Source: Cymbomonas tetramitiformis (lineage: Eukaryota; Chlorophyta; Pyramimonadophyceae; Pyramimonadales; Pyramimonadaceae). Taken from it: a stretch of DNA of 64,000 nt. The translations under genes were made by a program, and so were the position numbers. A model generated the notes under the pieces. That model did no database searches. It saw only the letters and a list, made by a program, of their open reading frames with translations, and was not told the origin of the DNA. The stretch lies in assembly GCA_001247695.2 (NCBI GenBank), contig LGRX02033530.1, positions 22,162 to 86,161 on the forward strand. Direction: 5' to 3'. Of this stretch, positions 31,307-41,313 are shown in pieces (the stretch's first letter is position 1; every line of letters begins with the position of its first letter).

Positions 31307-31963
31307 TTGGGCGACTCTCCGTCCCTCATCTGGCTGGACAGCTCTCTCCGTCCCCGCCTCCTTAATGGCCGCTTCTTCCTCAGATCCTCCCCTCGGCCCC
31401 TGGCGCCCTCACAGTGTGTCTTCCCCTCCGCAGTCACTATCCCTTCCCCTTTCCCTTCCATTTTCTCCCTCCCACCCCCTTCCCTTGTTCATGATAACCC
31501 CCTGTCCCGCTTCTGGTCCACTGCCTCCCTTCTTTCCCTCCTCGCCTCCACCATCACTCGCTTCGCCGACCCTTCCAGGGACATCCTCATTGACGCGGGT
31601 TGCGGCAGCAACAGCCTCCTCCCCCTCCTGCCTCTCTTCACCTCCTTTGCCTTCGACATTGTAGGCTCCGCCGCCCGCTGGCAGTTGGACTTCTTCGACG
31701 TGCCTCCCCTCCCAGGCAGTTTCATCCTGGTTGGGAACCCCCCCTGGGGCGCTGCAGTCCTCCGCCAGTGGCTCTCCCACTCACTCCTCCTTGGGCCACG
31801 ACTTGTGATCTACATCCTCCCTCTCTCTCTCCCCTCCTCCTTCCCAGACTTCCTCATCCTTCACCATGAGGTGGTTACGGGTGATGTCTTCTACCAGTCT
31901 GAGTCGGGCACATGCTTTGCCCGTCCTGCCAGGTTGGGCGTCCTCAGACCCCGCCATGCCTGA
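31307..31963 (+). CDS. Putative SAM-dependent methyltransferase with NPPW motif
   Basis: A 218-residue frame with two class I methyltransferase signatures at the correct spacing: a glycine-rich motif I ILIDAGCGSN (about residues 92-101) and motif IV FILVGNPPWG (about residues 139-148), followed by a hydrophobic strand VIYILPLSLPS. NPP(W/Y/F) is typical of enzymes that methylate the exocyclic amine of adenine, or a similar planar N target, in DNA or RNA. Target recognition parts are not obvious and the protein is short. The stop overlaps the next ORF by 7-8 bases (ATGCCTGA), which suggests linked translation. Confidence 0.6.
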   Translation: MGDSPSLIWLDSSLRPRLLNGRFFLRSSPRPLAPSQCVFPSAVTIPSPFPSIFSLPPPSLVHDNPLSRFWSTASLLSLLASTITRFADPSRDILIDAGCGSNSLLPLLPLFTSFAFDIVGSAARWQLDFFDVPPLPGSFILVGNPPWGAAVLRQWLSHSLLLGPRLVIYILPLSLPSSFPDFLILHHEVVTGDVFYQSESGTCFARPARLGVLRPRHA

Positions 31964-32798
31964 CTCACCACTCCCCTCCCCCACACTTACCGCCGTCCCC
32001 TCGCCGCCCCCCTCTCCCCCACCACTCTCCCCTCCACTCACCACCGCCCCCCCTCCCACCTCCCCGACATGGAGTGATGAGCTCATGGACCTCCTGGACT
32101 CGACGGACCCGGATGTCCCACCCCGGGAACTGCAGGACATCATCTCCGCCCCCCCCCGCGGACTTCCCATTATTGACTCTGCGGGAGGCCGGCTGGCGAC
32201 ATCACCTCCCCGGGGCCCCCCCCATCGTGGTGCCTGGGTGGTTACCGCCGACTTTGTGTGCCCGAGATGCCACCGCACCGGCGGCTTCAGTTCGGTCTGG
32301 TGGGCTCGCCAGAGATCTAGATTCCGGGCTCTGTGTGGGCTTCCTTCCCCTTCCACTGGGAAGGCTTGTGGACGCCGGGTGTACGACCAGGACCACATGA
32401 GAAGCTACTCCATCCAGGCCAACGACCTCTTCCACCGACGCCGCTCCCGTAATGCACGGCTTCGGAACCCTGCTCCCCCCCCCTCCTCCTCCGGCGTGCC
32501 TGCCCCAGCTCCCCCTCCCGCACCCCTTCCCTCCCCCTCCGCTGCCTCCACCCTCATCTCCCTTGATCATACTCCACCTGCTCGCGCCCCTCGCACCCAT
32601 CCCTTCTTCCTTCGCCCCTCCGCCCCCGCCTCCCCCCCCTCCCCACCTCCACCTCCCTTCCCCCCGACGTCCTCATCATCTTCACTTGGCCTGCCAGTTA
32701 TCTGCTCCATCTGCGGACGTACAGCGGCTCACTCACCGACTGGTTGCCGGCAGTGTATTACGGAAGACCTCACTTGCCTGTCATCAGATTCTGAGTAG
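31956..32798 (+). CDS. Pro-rich zinc-finger protein of the composite element
   Basis: I chose ATG 31956, whose ATGCCTGA overlaps the methyltransferase stop; the open frame extends upstream to 31866. Features in order: Pro/Ser-rich N-terminus; an acidic patch (WSDELMDLLDSTDPDVPPRE); a CxxC (CPRC) near residue 101 with downstream Cys residues in a GKACGRRVYD context; a long Pro-rich linker; and a C-terminal CSICGR...GCRQC pair of CxxC knuckles. It looks like a nucleic-acid-binding accessory, but I do not recognise the family. Confidence 0.55.
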   Translation: MPDSPLPSPTLTAVPSPPPSPPPLSPPLTTAPPPTSPTWSDELMDLLDSTDPDVPPRELQDIISAPPRGLPIIDSAGGRLATSPPRGPPHRGAWVVTADFVCPRCHRTGGFSSVWWARQRSRFRALCGLPSPSTGKACGRRVYDQDHMRSYSIQANDLFHRRRSRNARLRNPAPPPSSSGVPAPAPPPAPLPSPSAASTLISLDHTPPARAPRTHPFFLRPSAPASPPSPPPPPFPPTSSSSSLGLPVICSICGRTAAHSPTGCRQCITEDLTCLSSDSE

Positions 32799-33230
32799 AT
32801 TAGCGGACACTCCTTGCCTTTATTTTCCTGCCCTTACACTATATTAATTGTTATATCACCTGACTGCCTCACCTCTCCTTGCTCGGATGTACCCTGCCCT
32901 TCCACCTTTTGCCTTGCCTGACTGCCTCACCTGATTGTGTTGTGACGGACCCTGCCCCCTTCCCCTCCCACCTCTTCTCCCCCCTCTCTTCTACCTCCCT
33001 TTCCTTTTTTTCCTCATCCCCTTCCTCTCCCCTTCCCCATGCCCCTCCTACCCCCTCCCTCTCTTTGTCTCCCCTCCCCTCTCATCTCCCCCCTCCCCTT
33101 GTCTCCCCTCCCCTCTCTTCTCTTTCCTCGGGGGGTGCTGTAGGATCAACTTCATGGGGTCAATTCCCTGAAGTTAATCCCTCAGGGGGTTGGCCCCTTC
33201 CAGTTTTTCCTGGTTGAGTTCAACTCTCGC
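32799..33230. other. C/T-rich tail before the right direct repeat
   Basis: Pyrimidine-rich non-coding sequence. A small stem is visible near 33146-33180 (caattccctgaagttaatcc with partial self-complementarity). Confidence 0.4.
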
Positions 33231-34446
33231 CCACCCCCCTTTGATTATTTTTCTCCTCTTCCTTTTTTCCTTGGTGTCTTTCCTTTTTAATCACCGGGGG
33301 GTGGGCTTCAGTTACGGGTGGCTCCTAGCCCCCGCGACTACGGACTCCCGGTACGACACTATTTATTGTTCATTTTTTTACTATTTATTAATCATTTTTC
33401 ATTATTTTATTAATTATTGTCGCCTGCTTTTTCTTTGGCTCTCGGTGTCTCGGATTGATTTTACAGCAGATTCCTTTCTCCCCCTTCCCCTTCCCCGCTC
33501 CTTTACTCCTATGTCATCTGCGGGATCGCACACACTCGCTCGATCGCTTCCTTTGTCGATCACACCTCCTCTCCCCGCCCACATCCTGTTCCCTTTTAAA
33601 TTTCCCTTGCCTCCTTTCACCTCCTCCTCGGTGCATTCTTTGTTCTGCATCCTCTCTTGTCCTGCCCTTTGATCACTCTGCTCACCGGTGCTTCCGCTCC
33701 ACCTCGACGCCGCGCCCTCGCACTCCAACGCTCCGACGCGCCTCGCTCGTGCTCCTGCCTGTTTGCTTCGTGCCTGCTCCCAACTTGAACGGTACGCTCT
33801 TCACTCCCTTTTGCCCTCTCACACACACTGACACTGCATGCACCCTAGGCATACGAACCGGCATATAGAGCACTGAGAGTCACAGCCCACAGTGCCACGG
33901 GGCCCGGGCAGCATGCACTCCTTCTTCCTCTCAATTCTCCCTGCCTGATTCTCTTTGCCCTCAATTCTCCCTGCCTGATTCTCTTTGCCCTACTCTCCCT
34001 GCTTGGTCCGTCAGGTCTCCTGCTTGATCCGTCATCGTCGGTCGGTTTAGAGCTTGGCGTTATGTCCGGGGAGCCTAGTGCGAGCTGGGAAACCTTGGTG
34101 ATCACGTGCACCGTGCCTTGGTTTCCCCTGTAATTCTTTGTGGCTTTCACTCGTCTAGGTCCGAGCACCCCTGCTGGAGCCTCCGATCCCAGCACACTAT
34201 TCACGGGGACGCACGGTGCAGTGTCGAGCGTCAGAATCGACTTCCCCAACCGGCTTTGGGCTTAGGGTCGCTGTCGTCCCCTTGTTCCTTGTCTCCCTGC
34301 CTTCCCTCCTGCCCTTAACTCCTCACCCTGCTTGATCCTGATCTCTCTCTTCCCTTTCTCCCTGTTTTGATATTTGATCCTCTGGTTTTGATCATTGATC
34401 TTTGTGCTATCTAGGTTAGGTGGGCGAGAGTCTCCCTCCTCCCCTC
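33231..34446 (+). repeat. Right 1.2-kb direct repeat (pseudo-LTR-like)
   Basis: Near-identical partner of 23349-24556. Differences include a 6-bp tgtctc insertion near 33445 and a 4-bp tatc insertion near 34410. Confidence 0.93.
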
Positions 34447-34859
34447 CCTCTCATATCTCTCAGAGGCAACATCCTCTTGTCTCTCCATGTATGTCTACCA
34501 GCTCCTACGCTGGCATATCTCGCTCCGTGGACATCATGGGACTGAGTCAAGGGGTGCCTCTGTGATGTATCAGGATAACGCCTGCACGACGCTAATCTCA
34601 ATTCCCTCGCCTTCGCAATGGCTCTACTCCCCGAGCCAGTATCGCGGGTACCAACTCTCCACCCCGGGGAGTTATGCCTCCGCCTTCGTCGCTGTCACCA
34701 TTGGCGCCGGAGTTCCTCCCGCGGGAGAACACCATGGTGGAGGACGCGGCGGATGACGCAGTGCTACCCGACATCACGGATGGCGGCTGGAACCATCGCA
34801 CCCGCCACCATGCTGGCGAGGTCCCTCCCCTTCTTCGAGCTCACACTTGGGGAGGATGA
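34447..34859. other. Spacer before the gag-like frame
   Basis: No supported feature. Short overlapping ORFs (for example 34618-35139) are shadows of the following gag-like frame. Confidence 0.35.
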
Positions 34860-37770
34860 TTGGTACGCGTGCCTGATCATGGAGCAGTCCCGACCCCATA
34901 CCGGCATGGCGAACGTGGTGAGTCCGACTACTCTGCCACGACCACCACCATCGACAGGCCTCTCCGTCGCGGACGCCCTACGGGCCCCCCTTCGCCATCG
35001 AGGTCTGACGTGGCCGACTGGCGGCATGCGCGCCCACTGCAGTCTGGTGAAGGTGGACGTGCTGGAGAGATCGTCTCCAACATCGCGGACTCCCTTTCGC
35101 GAGGACCGGCCGACCCTGACATCGCGGAACCAAGTTTAACGCGGTCTGGTGGTAGCTTCCGTTATACCAACTCTCCCCCTCGCGGCCGTCGCCCAATGGA
35201 GGAGGCGCCTCGGAGAGGTGCGCTGTTTGGAGGATCCCCTGAGCCCGCCACCCCATCTGTACTTGCGGAAGAATTCACCAGGAGCGAAGTCCGAGTCTCA
35301 TTTGCGGATCCAGTGGAAACGCCTATAGGGCACCCACCAAGGGATAGGGCGCAGAGCCAGGATCGCCAATCCGGCGCGGAATCGGCGCCTGCCAGGATCG
35401 GAGCCCCTCCTGCCGCATCAGGCCGGTTTTACACAGTCCGCAGTGCATCCACTGGAGATCCGGAGCTGGCTCCTCCGCGCCTATCGCGAGCCGCTCGACG
35501 GCGTCAGCGCATATCACAAACGAGTCAGTCCACATCTATCCCTGTGACATTCCGCTCACAGGATGACAGCTCGGACCACACCTCCGCACCGAGGGAAGCT
35601 CCTCCGCTCCTCACTCTAGGCGACTCTGGGACTCAGCCGCCAGCAGGAACCATCACGAGTTCCCAGTAAACCTCAGACATCCTCTCCGCACTGCAGGAGG
35701 AAGTGCGCAAACTCTCTCTACTGAGTCTCGCCTCCCTGCAGTCGCAATCCATTGCGTCTGGAGCCCCCACCACGGACGGGTCAGTTTCCAATGTCGGGTC
35801 TCAACCCGCACTGGCCCTTCCTGGCTCCCTGGAACCTGCCGCCTCAGTCCCCGGTCCGCCGTCGTCTTCTTCCTCCGGTTCCAAGACATCTCCTCCACCA
35901 TCGCCTCCAGCCTCGGATCTGGCGGGTAGCGAGTCGCGACTAGATGTCATTGTGTGGACTCTGGAAGGAGATACGCTATGGCTCACGCACTCCGGGATCA
36001 TTACAGCCAGTCCCGGTAGCACCAGTCCGCCCAAGTATCGCCTTCCCACCAGTTCGTCTCCTGGAAAAGAGGACAATGTCCTAGAGCGAGTTTGGGCGAC
36101 CCTGAGTCACATCGGATTGGACATTCGGGACCTCGCAGCGCAAGGACCCGTACGCACCCCGCTGCGGCTGGAAGGCCTGGATCAAGGAGAAGCGTTCGCG
36201 CTCTGCGTCAAAAAGGACCAAGCGAAGAGCGCGCGCCGGACCGCGGAAAGTCGCGTAGGGCCCAGACACCGTCGCTACCCTGCTTGTGTGTGGGCTAACA
36301 TTCCTCCCACCACGCTGGAATCCGAAATGGAGGAATACGAAGAGTTCGGCCGCATGGTATGGGCCGCCCTCTCAGGCTCGGAGGAATATATCTTCCGTTC
36401 TCTGTCCAAGGAGCAAGCTCCAGCGTCGTCGGCTCGCAAGGACTCCGAACCTGCATCAAAGCCTTCGCAAGAGGTCAGGTTCGCAGGACCCTTAGAGTTG
36501 GATAAAGAGCACCCCTCAGGAATGATGACTATCCCGAACATGAGTCAGCGACCTGGATGGGCTGACCTAATGGGAGAAGTCGATGCCAGAACAGTCCACA
36601 CCGAGTCAAACACGGTGAGCGACTGCATCAAACTGGTGAAGGAACTCCCTTGGTATCCTGCTCAGGAAACTCTACTCTCAGCGCAAGAAGACATCTCCGC
36701 TCTGCCAGCTTTTACCGAGGCACTCACTTATTTAGTGCAGCGGGGTATAGTCAGCTTTGCCCTCCATCGCCCCAGTTCCTACAAACTAGGGGTTACCATC
36801 CTGACTATTCCCGAACTTCTGAAAGAAATGGCAATACAGCGCCTACAGAAGCGCTCCCTGACCTTTTTGCGTCAGGGAGGTCTCATGAAGGACGAGGAGG
36901 CCTGGGCCTCCCGCTATCACGCGCTTCCCCCCTTTCTAGCAGATGTGGCCCGCAGCGTCCTTGATGAAACTGCCTTAATGGGCCTCGCGGGGATGGTCAG
37001 CCGGATGACTCAGCGTCGCGAGGAGTAAGCGCGTCTCTTCTGCACCCGCCTCACCGGATGGTGGGATGTCACGGAGCTCCTAGCAGGATCAGTGAAAGGA
37101 TGTCCATCCATTCCTGTCAACCAGATGCTGTATGTACCAGTACTGGTCAGGTTTGCATCTTAAACAGGCAGTAATGGACAGACTGACAGAGGATGGACTG
37201 GACATCATCCAGCCTCACCTCTGGGAAGCTCGCCACCCTGGATCCACAGCTCTTCAGCACGTGATCACAGTCGCCACTAAACTGGAGAAAAGCGAGCTCT
37301 CCCGCCTGCCAGCAGCGCCTTCCCCTTCCCCCGTCCAAACTTCGGGCAACAGGCGCCGTTCGTGGAATACTTCTCAACGAAGGACGCCAGCCCGTCTGAA
37401 CGCAGTTCAGGAATCAGAGGATGAAGGAGAGGAGCCCCACTCTGCAGACCTCCGCGCTCAGGACGCTGTCACTGGAGCCTCGAGTCTAACTCGGCCCCCC
37501 CGAAAGTGCTTCGTCTGTGGCGCGGAAAACCACTTGTGGAGAGACTGTCCGCATGAGGAGCGCAAGCGTCAGTGGGTGGCGGATGCCCCCAACCGACTGG
37601 CCCAACGGAGAGTTAAGAACGAGGCTCAGGTAGCAGCATTGGAAGCAGACATGGAGGACTTAGAGGATGAGGCTGAAGCCCTGGAGGCTTTTCAAGCCGG
37701 GGAGGCGTCCGCAGCGTCTCCCGCGGAGACGTCCTCTGCGGAATCCGAAGAGGAGGACCCCCGGCAGTGA
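34860..37770 (+). pseudogene. Decayed retroelement Gag with CCHC knuckle
   Basis: One frame stays open from 34860 through two isolated TAA codons (35668 and 37026) and then shifts by one near 37130. Read across those breaks it is a ~970-residue Gag-like protein. The N-terminal part is disordered Ser/Pro/Arg-rich. The middle is helical (EIRDLAAQG-like segments, ALTYLVQRGIVSFALHRPS, TRLTGWWDVTELLAGSV around 37060). The C-terminus carries a single zinc knuckle CFVCGAENHLWRDC at about 37508-37549, followed by an acidic tail. No protease or RT follows directly. Strong Gag character, but the superfamily cannot be assigned. Confidence 0.65.
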
Positions 37771-37997
37771 AACGCCGTACGCTGGGGCTAGGTAATCGTC
37801 CCTGGCCCCAGGCGACCGCGTTCGCCAAGAAAAGGCGCGGGCCCCAGAATCCCATAGGCATAGACTTCCTGCGGCCGCAGGGATGGGGTCGCACCTGGCA
37901 ACGCGGAATTAAAATAGGAGACACCTGGTACGAACCAGCGGATCTGGATGAAAAACAGGAGAGCCCCCCCCGAAAGGAAACCCGTTTTCGAGGATGA
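37767..37997 (+). CDS. Short basic ORF overlapping the Gag stop
   Basis: A GTG start overlaps the TGA of the gag-like frame (gtga). 76 residues, Arg/Lys/Trp-rich (GWGRTWQRGIKIGDTWYEPA). It may be a frameshifted continuation of the Gag rather than a separate gene. No family recognised. Confidence 0.35.
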   Translation: MKRRTLGLGNRPWPQATAFAKKRRGPQNPIGIDFLRPQGWGRTWQRGIKIGDTWYEPADLDEKQESPPRKETRFRG

Positions 37998-38009
37998 GGC
38001 CCTGTCACT

Positions 38010-38170
38010 TCTGCAAGTACTTTCTTAAGTTTTCTTAAGTTTTTCTTAAGTTTTTCTTAAGTTTTCTTAAGTTTTCGATATAAACCCAGACTATGCATAT
38101 TTAAATCGGGGTAATTAGCTATTGGCCGACAGTATACTTAAGAATTATACTTAAGAGAACTTAAGAAAAT
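38010..38170. repeat. TTAAG-rich short tandem array
   Basis: Five copies of tttcttaag at 38018-38066, then scattered cttaag sites to 38164. Similar acttaagca triplets stand at 41272-41297 before another gag-like ORF, and cttaagtatg recurs at 42550-42660. It may mark control regions of one repeat family. Confidence 0.6.
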
Positions 38171-38640
38171 GTAAGTACGTGGAAGCTTCTTGGTAGGAGG
38201 ATATTGTCCACATGGCAAAACCCGGTTTAACCCTTTAACTTCCATACCCAATGCCACTTAAGGAAACTTAAGAAAACTGAAGAATCTTATCCAAATGTAA
38301 GCACGTGATTGGCTGGAATGTAGGAGATATGCACACGTGTAAGAAAGCTATATGCTGGATATTTAAAGATTGTATACACATGCATGCACGTAATTGGCTG
38401 TTAAGAAGACACGTGTAGGCAGGACAATGCTTCCCATCGTACATATATTTACAAATGTAACATTGTGACTGGTTCCATATTTAGGGTTTAAACCCTGAAC
38501 CCTAAAACCCTTCAATCAATCAAGCAGTCAGCAGCTGGGTACGTACACTACTATAGGATGCTAGCCATTCCATCCAGCTTCCAGTTAACTATCTATCTAT
38601 CTATCTAGTATAACCCACGTGGCTTGGTGACATACACGTG
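38160..38640. promoter_or_regulatory. Cluster of ACGTG and ATTGG motifs
   Basis: Repeated core motifs: cacgtgattggctgg (near 38304), acacgtgt (38334), cacgtaattggctg (38387), acacgtgt (38411), ccacgtgg (38616) and acacgtgc (38634). Palindromic CACGTG-type sites paired with CCAAT/ATTGG boxes look like a promoter or enhancer. No gene start is certain nearby: it sits at the 3' side of the minus-strand gene and downstream of the gag-like frame. Confidence 0.35.
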
Positions 38641-39295
38641 CAGAGTGACTGGCGAATGATTTTGCTGCCGTAGATAGATCTGCAGCACCGTTGGGAACGT
38701 CGGGGACTGCTCGCTGTTGGAGTTGAGAGAAGGCATGGAAGCTGCGCATCCCACCCCAGATTCTCAGTAACTTACACCCCTTGCCGCTTGTGACTTTTTC
38801 GAGCAGCCTATGAGAAAATGGCACGTACGACACCACAGGAAAGTTCACATTCTTATTACCTGAACGAAGCGCGGAAGGGGATCAATGAATGCCTTGGATC
38901 TCACGCAGCAGGTGCACCGCATGGTAGAGGTTGTCGCCCGTGTCTTTATTCTTTGTTTCAACGAATAATGCCTTCGTTCCGATGAGCGCGCATGGCAATA
39001 GCTGAGTAGCAGCTCTACGTAATCATTTCTGGCGAGCACAGTGATTCCTTGGTTCTCCATATATGCATCTTCTACCTGACGGTACGCTCGCAAACTGGCC
39101 AAACGGCACACCGTATGCTGGCTTTCGGTGTCTATCACCAGGTAGTATGCAAGGACCTTCGCATATGGGAATTCTGATAGGGAGTCCAGCCCAGTCGGGA
39201 GCAAGTTCCCGAAGCCAGTGTCCGAGATGGAAACGTGGTAGGAGACTCGCTTCTCCGCCCTCGTGTACAAGGAAGACGTGAATTCCTCCAGATTC

Positions 39296-40025
39296 AGGGA
39301 CATCCTACCGGCCACACCCCCTTATTAACATGGTCGCGAGTCAGAGGAGCTGTCCTCACACCGCACCATATATATTCTGTGTGCCCAACCCACATGCGTC
39401 CACGGTCCGCCGCACCAACCCAAAACAACCACATACATCCTACCGGCCGCACCCCCATATGGTCGCGTGTCAGAGGAGCTGTCCTCACACCGCACCATAT
39501 ATATTCCGTGTGCCCTACCCACATGCGCCCACGGTCAACCGCACCAACCCGAAACAACCACATACATCCTACCGGCCACACCCCCTTATTATGGTCGCGT
39601 GTCAGAGGAGCTGTCCTCACACCGCACCATATATATTCAGTGTGCCCAACCCACATGCGCCCACGGTCTGCCGCACCAACCCAAAACAAACACATACATC
39701 CTACAGGCCACACCCCCTTAATATGGTCGCGTGTCAGAGGAGCTGTCCTCACACCGCACCATATATATTCCGTGTGCCCAACCCACATGCGCCCACGTTC
39801 CGCCGCACCAACCCAAAACAAACACATACATCCTACCGGCCACACCCCCTTAACATGGTCGCGAGTCAGTCAGAGGAGCTGTCCTCACACCGCGCCATAT
39901 ATATTCCGTGTGCCCTACCCACATGCGCCCACGGTCTGCCGCACCAACCCGAAACAACCACATAAATTCTACCTACCACACCCCCTTCTACTCGCGTGTC
40001 AGAGGGGCTGTCCTCACACCGTTTC
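39296..40025. repeat. Minisatellite, ~130-bp unit, about six copies
   Basis: Units contain ctaccggccacaccccctta, tggtcgcg with gtcagaggagctgtcctc, and caccatatatattc. It lies within an intron of the minus-strand gene and ends next to the acceptor of its last exon. ORFs through it on both strands are repetitive artefacts. Confidence 0.93.
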
Positions 40026-40225
40026 AACCGAGCCACGGGTCCGGGGGCGCGCCTCGAGCCTTGGATAACAAGGACACGCGCACGCCTCTCCTAACCCACC
40101 GGCTGTAATCCACAACTACCCCAAAAGAAGATGCCTTGCAGCCGAGTAGCCACGGGTACAGGGGGCGCGCAGCGAGCCTTGAATCAGGCCACGCGCACGC
40201 CGCTCCGTCCCGACCCACCGGCATA
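40020..40225. repeat. Two diverged copies of a ~85-bp segment
   Basis: gccacgggt with gggggcgcgc and acgcgcacgcc with acccaccggc occurs at 40031-40101 and again at 40148-40221, in the same intron. Confidence 0.7.
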
Positions 40226-40763
40226 TCGTCGGGGAAAAGAAAAACAACCATTCGGCCTTACCGGCCGGTCGAAGCAGTACTCCTGAGCTGACCACCATGC
40301 AGCCACCAACACAAGTGGAACAAGACAAGTGGTCTCCGCACGTCTCTTTGTAAGCAACCTCTGCCGGCGGAACGTGTGACATAAATTAGGTTCAAGATAA
40401 TTATACAAACGGTTTCAGGAAACGCAGAAAACTCACCGTCGGTTCTGCAGGCTCTTCAGGAGCGCCGCCTTCTTCACCCGCGGGCTCCTCGTTGACGTCC
40501 TTATTCAGGTCCAACGCGGCTGCTGCACCGGCTTGGGCAGCTTGCCCCACAACATGCACACCCGATGACCCGACTGTGTGGGGGGGGAAACAAACGCAAA
40601 ACACGCCCAACGCAAAACGTCGGTCTAAGACCATGCTGTTTCACAAAATTAAAACTGAAGCTCTCACCGGTGGATCTCCCCCGCCGTTGGAGCGTCCCGC
40701 CGCAGCAAGGAGTCTTGCTGCGCGATGGCTACCAGACGCACGTGCGGGAGGAGAAGACGCCAT

Positions 40764-41313
40764 GTTTGTTATATATTCAAACTTCAAAATTTCTAATAGG
40801 GCGGAAAGGGAAGGTGGTCAAGAAACCTTCTCTTTCGAAAGAAAGAATAAGCCCCGCCCGCCGCAGTTTAAACCCTCGCCTGATTTGAAATCGAGTGTTC
40901 CAAGTATTTATTATGTACAGTATATATGTCACATGCGTGGGTATGATGACGATCGCGATCTTGATTGGACTACACCACTGACAGGCTTTCCCCATTCACG
41001 ACATTCCCTGACATATTTATAGTGCACGCGAGCCTTCGCGAATCAGGTTGCCACAAACTTTTATACCTCTACTGATTCAGTGTATATAATTACTCATCGT
41101 CGACTGCCAGACAAATCTTTGGCCTTTTACAAACCCAGCCTCTTCGAGTCATATCTCCTGGCATCGCGCCAGTCATTCTGGGGCTCTCGCGTGAACCCTG
41201 GGGCATCAAGAAGCGGGCTTGGTGACATTCCTATGTCATCGGGTATATAATTCTACCGATTTATACCGACTTAAGCAAACTTAAGCAAACTTAAGCAAAA
41301 ACCTTGTTCTAGT
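40764..41313. other. Intergenic stretch, possible promoter of the minus-strand gene
   Basis: AT-moderate sequence with no convincing ORF. Three acttaagca units stand at 41272-41297. Confidence 0.4.

Larger units (their letters stand above)
23349..34446 (+). mobile_element. 11.1-kb Penelope-like composite element with long direct repeats
   Basis: Two 1.2-kb direct repeats (23349-24556 and 33231-34446), nearly identical, enclose a plus-strand block. The block holds a broken Penelope-type reverse transcriptase (27018-29397), a GRF zinc-finger ORF (29855-31273), a putative methyltransferase (31307-31963) and a zinc-finger ORF (31956-32798). The whole block is strongly C/T-rich on the plus strand, unlike its surroundings, which supports a single unit. 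Repeats flanking Penelope-like elements are known as pseudo-LTRs; the ends here are not TG...CA. I found no GIY-YIG endonuclease and no target duplication. The grouping as one element is inference. Confidence 0.6.
38597..40763 (-). pseudogene. Multi-exon minus-strand gene, identity uncertain, apparently frameshifted
   Basis: Exon 1 40763-40668 (32 codons, MASSPPARAS..., donor gtgaga). Exon 2 40573 to about 40435 (acceptor cacacag, donor gtgagt), an acidic Ala/Glu/Pro linker. Exon 3 40360-40262 (acceptor ggcag, donor gtaagg). A final long exon starts near 39304, after a minisatellite intron, and runs to 38597 (TAG). The last exon reads MSLNLEEFTSS..., with VSISDTGFGNLL near residue 26, then ALFVETKNKDTGD and NFPVVSYVPFSHRLLEK. 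The two halves are in different frames (about one base lost near 39000) and one TGA interrupts the second half near 38880. The exon 1/exon 2 phases do not match. The SDTGxG string recalls GHKL ATPases such as topoisomerase VI B-like proteins, but this is weak. Confidence 0.45.

Noticed and set aside
27018..32798. GIY-YIG endonuclease expected for Penelope-like elements
   Set aside because: No GIY-YIG-like pair of motifs in any frame that I could read.
35660..37030. TAA/TAG read as glutamine (ulvophyte- or ciliate-type code), suggested by in-frame TAA/TAG in the decayed Gag and the TAG at 29555
   Set aside because: The 1554-residue retroelement ORF, the Ty3 pol and the polyQ exon use very many CAA/CAG codons and no UAR across thousands of codons; single mutations explain the exceptions.
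39296..40025. CRISPR-like array
   Set aside because: Units are contiguous with no unique spacers; it is a tandem minisatellite in a eukaryotic intron.
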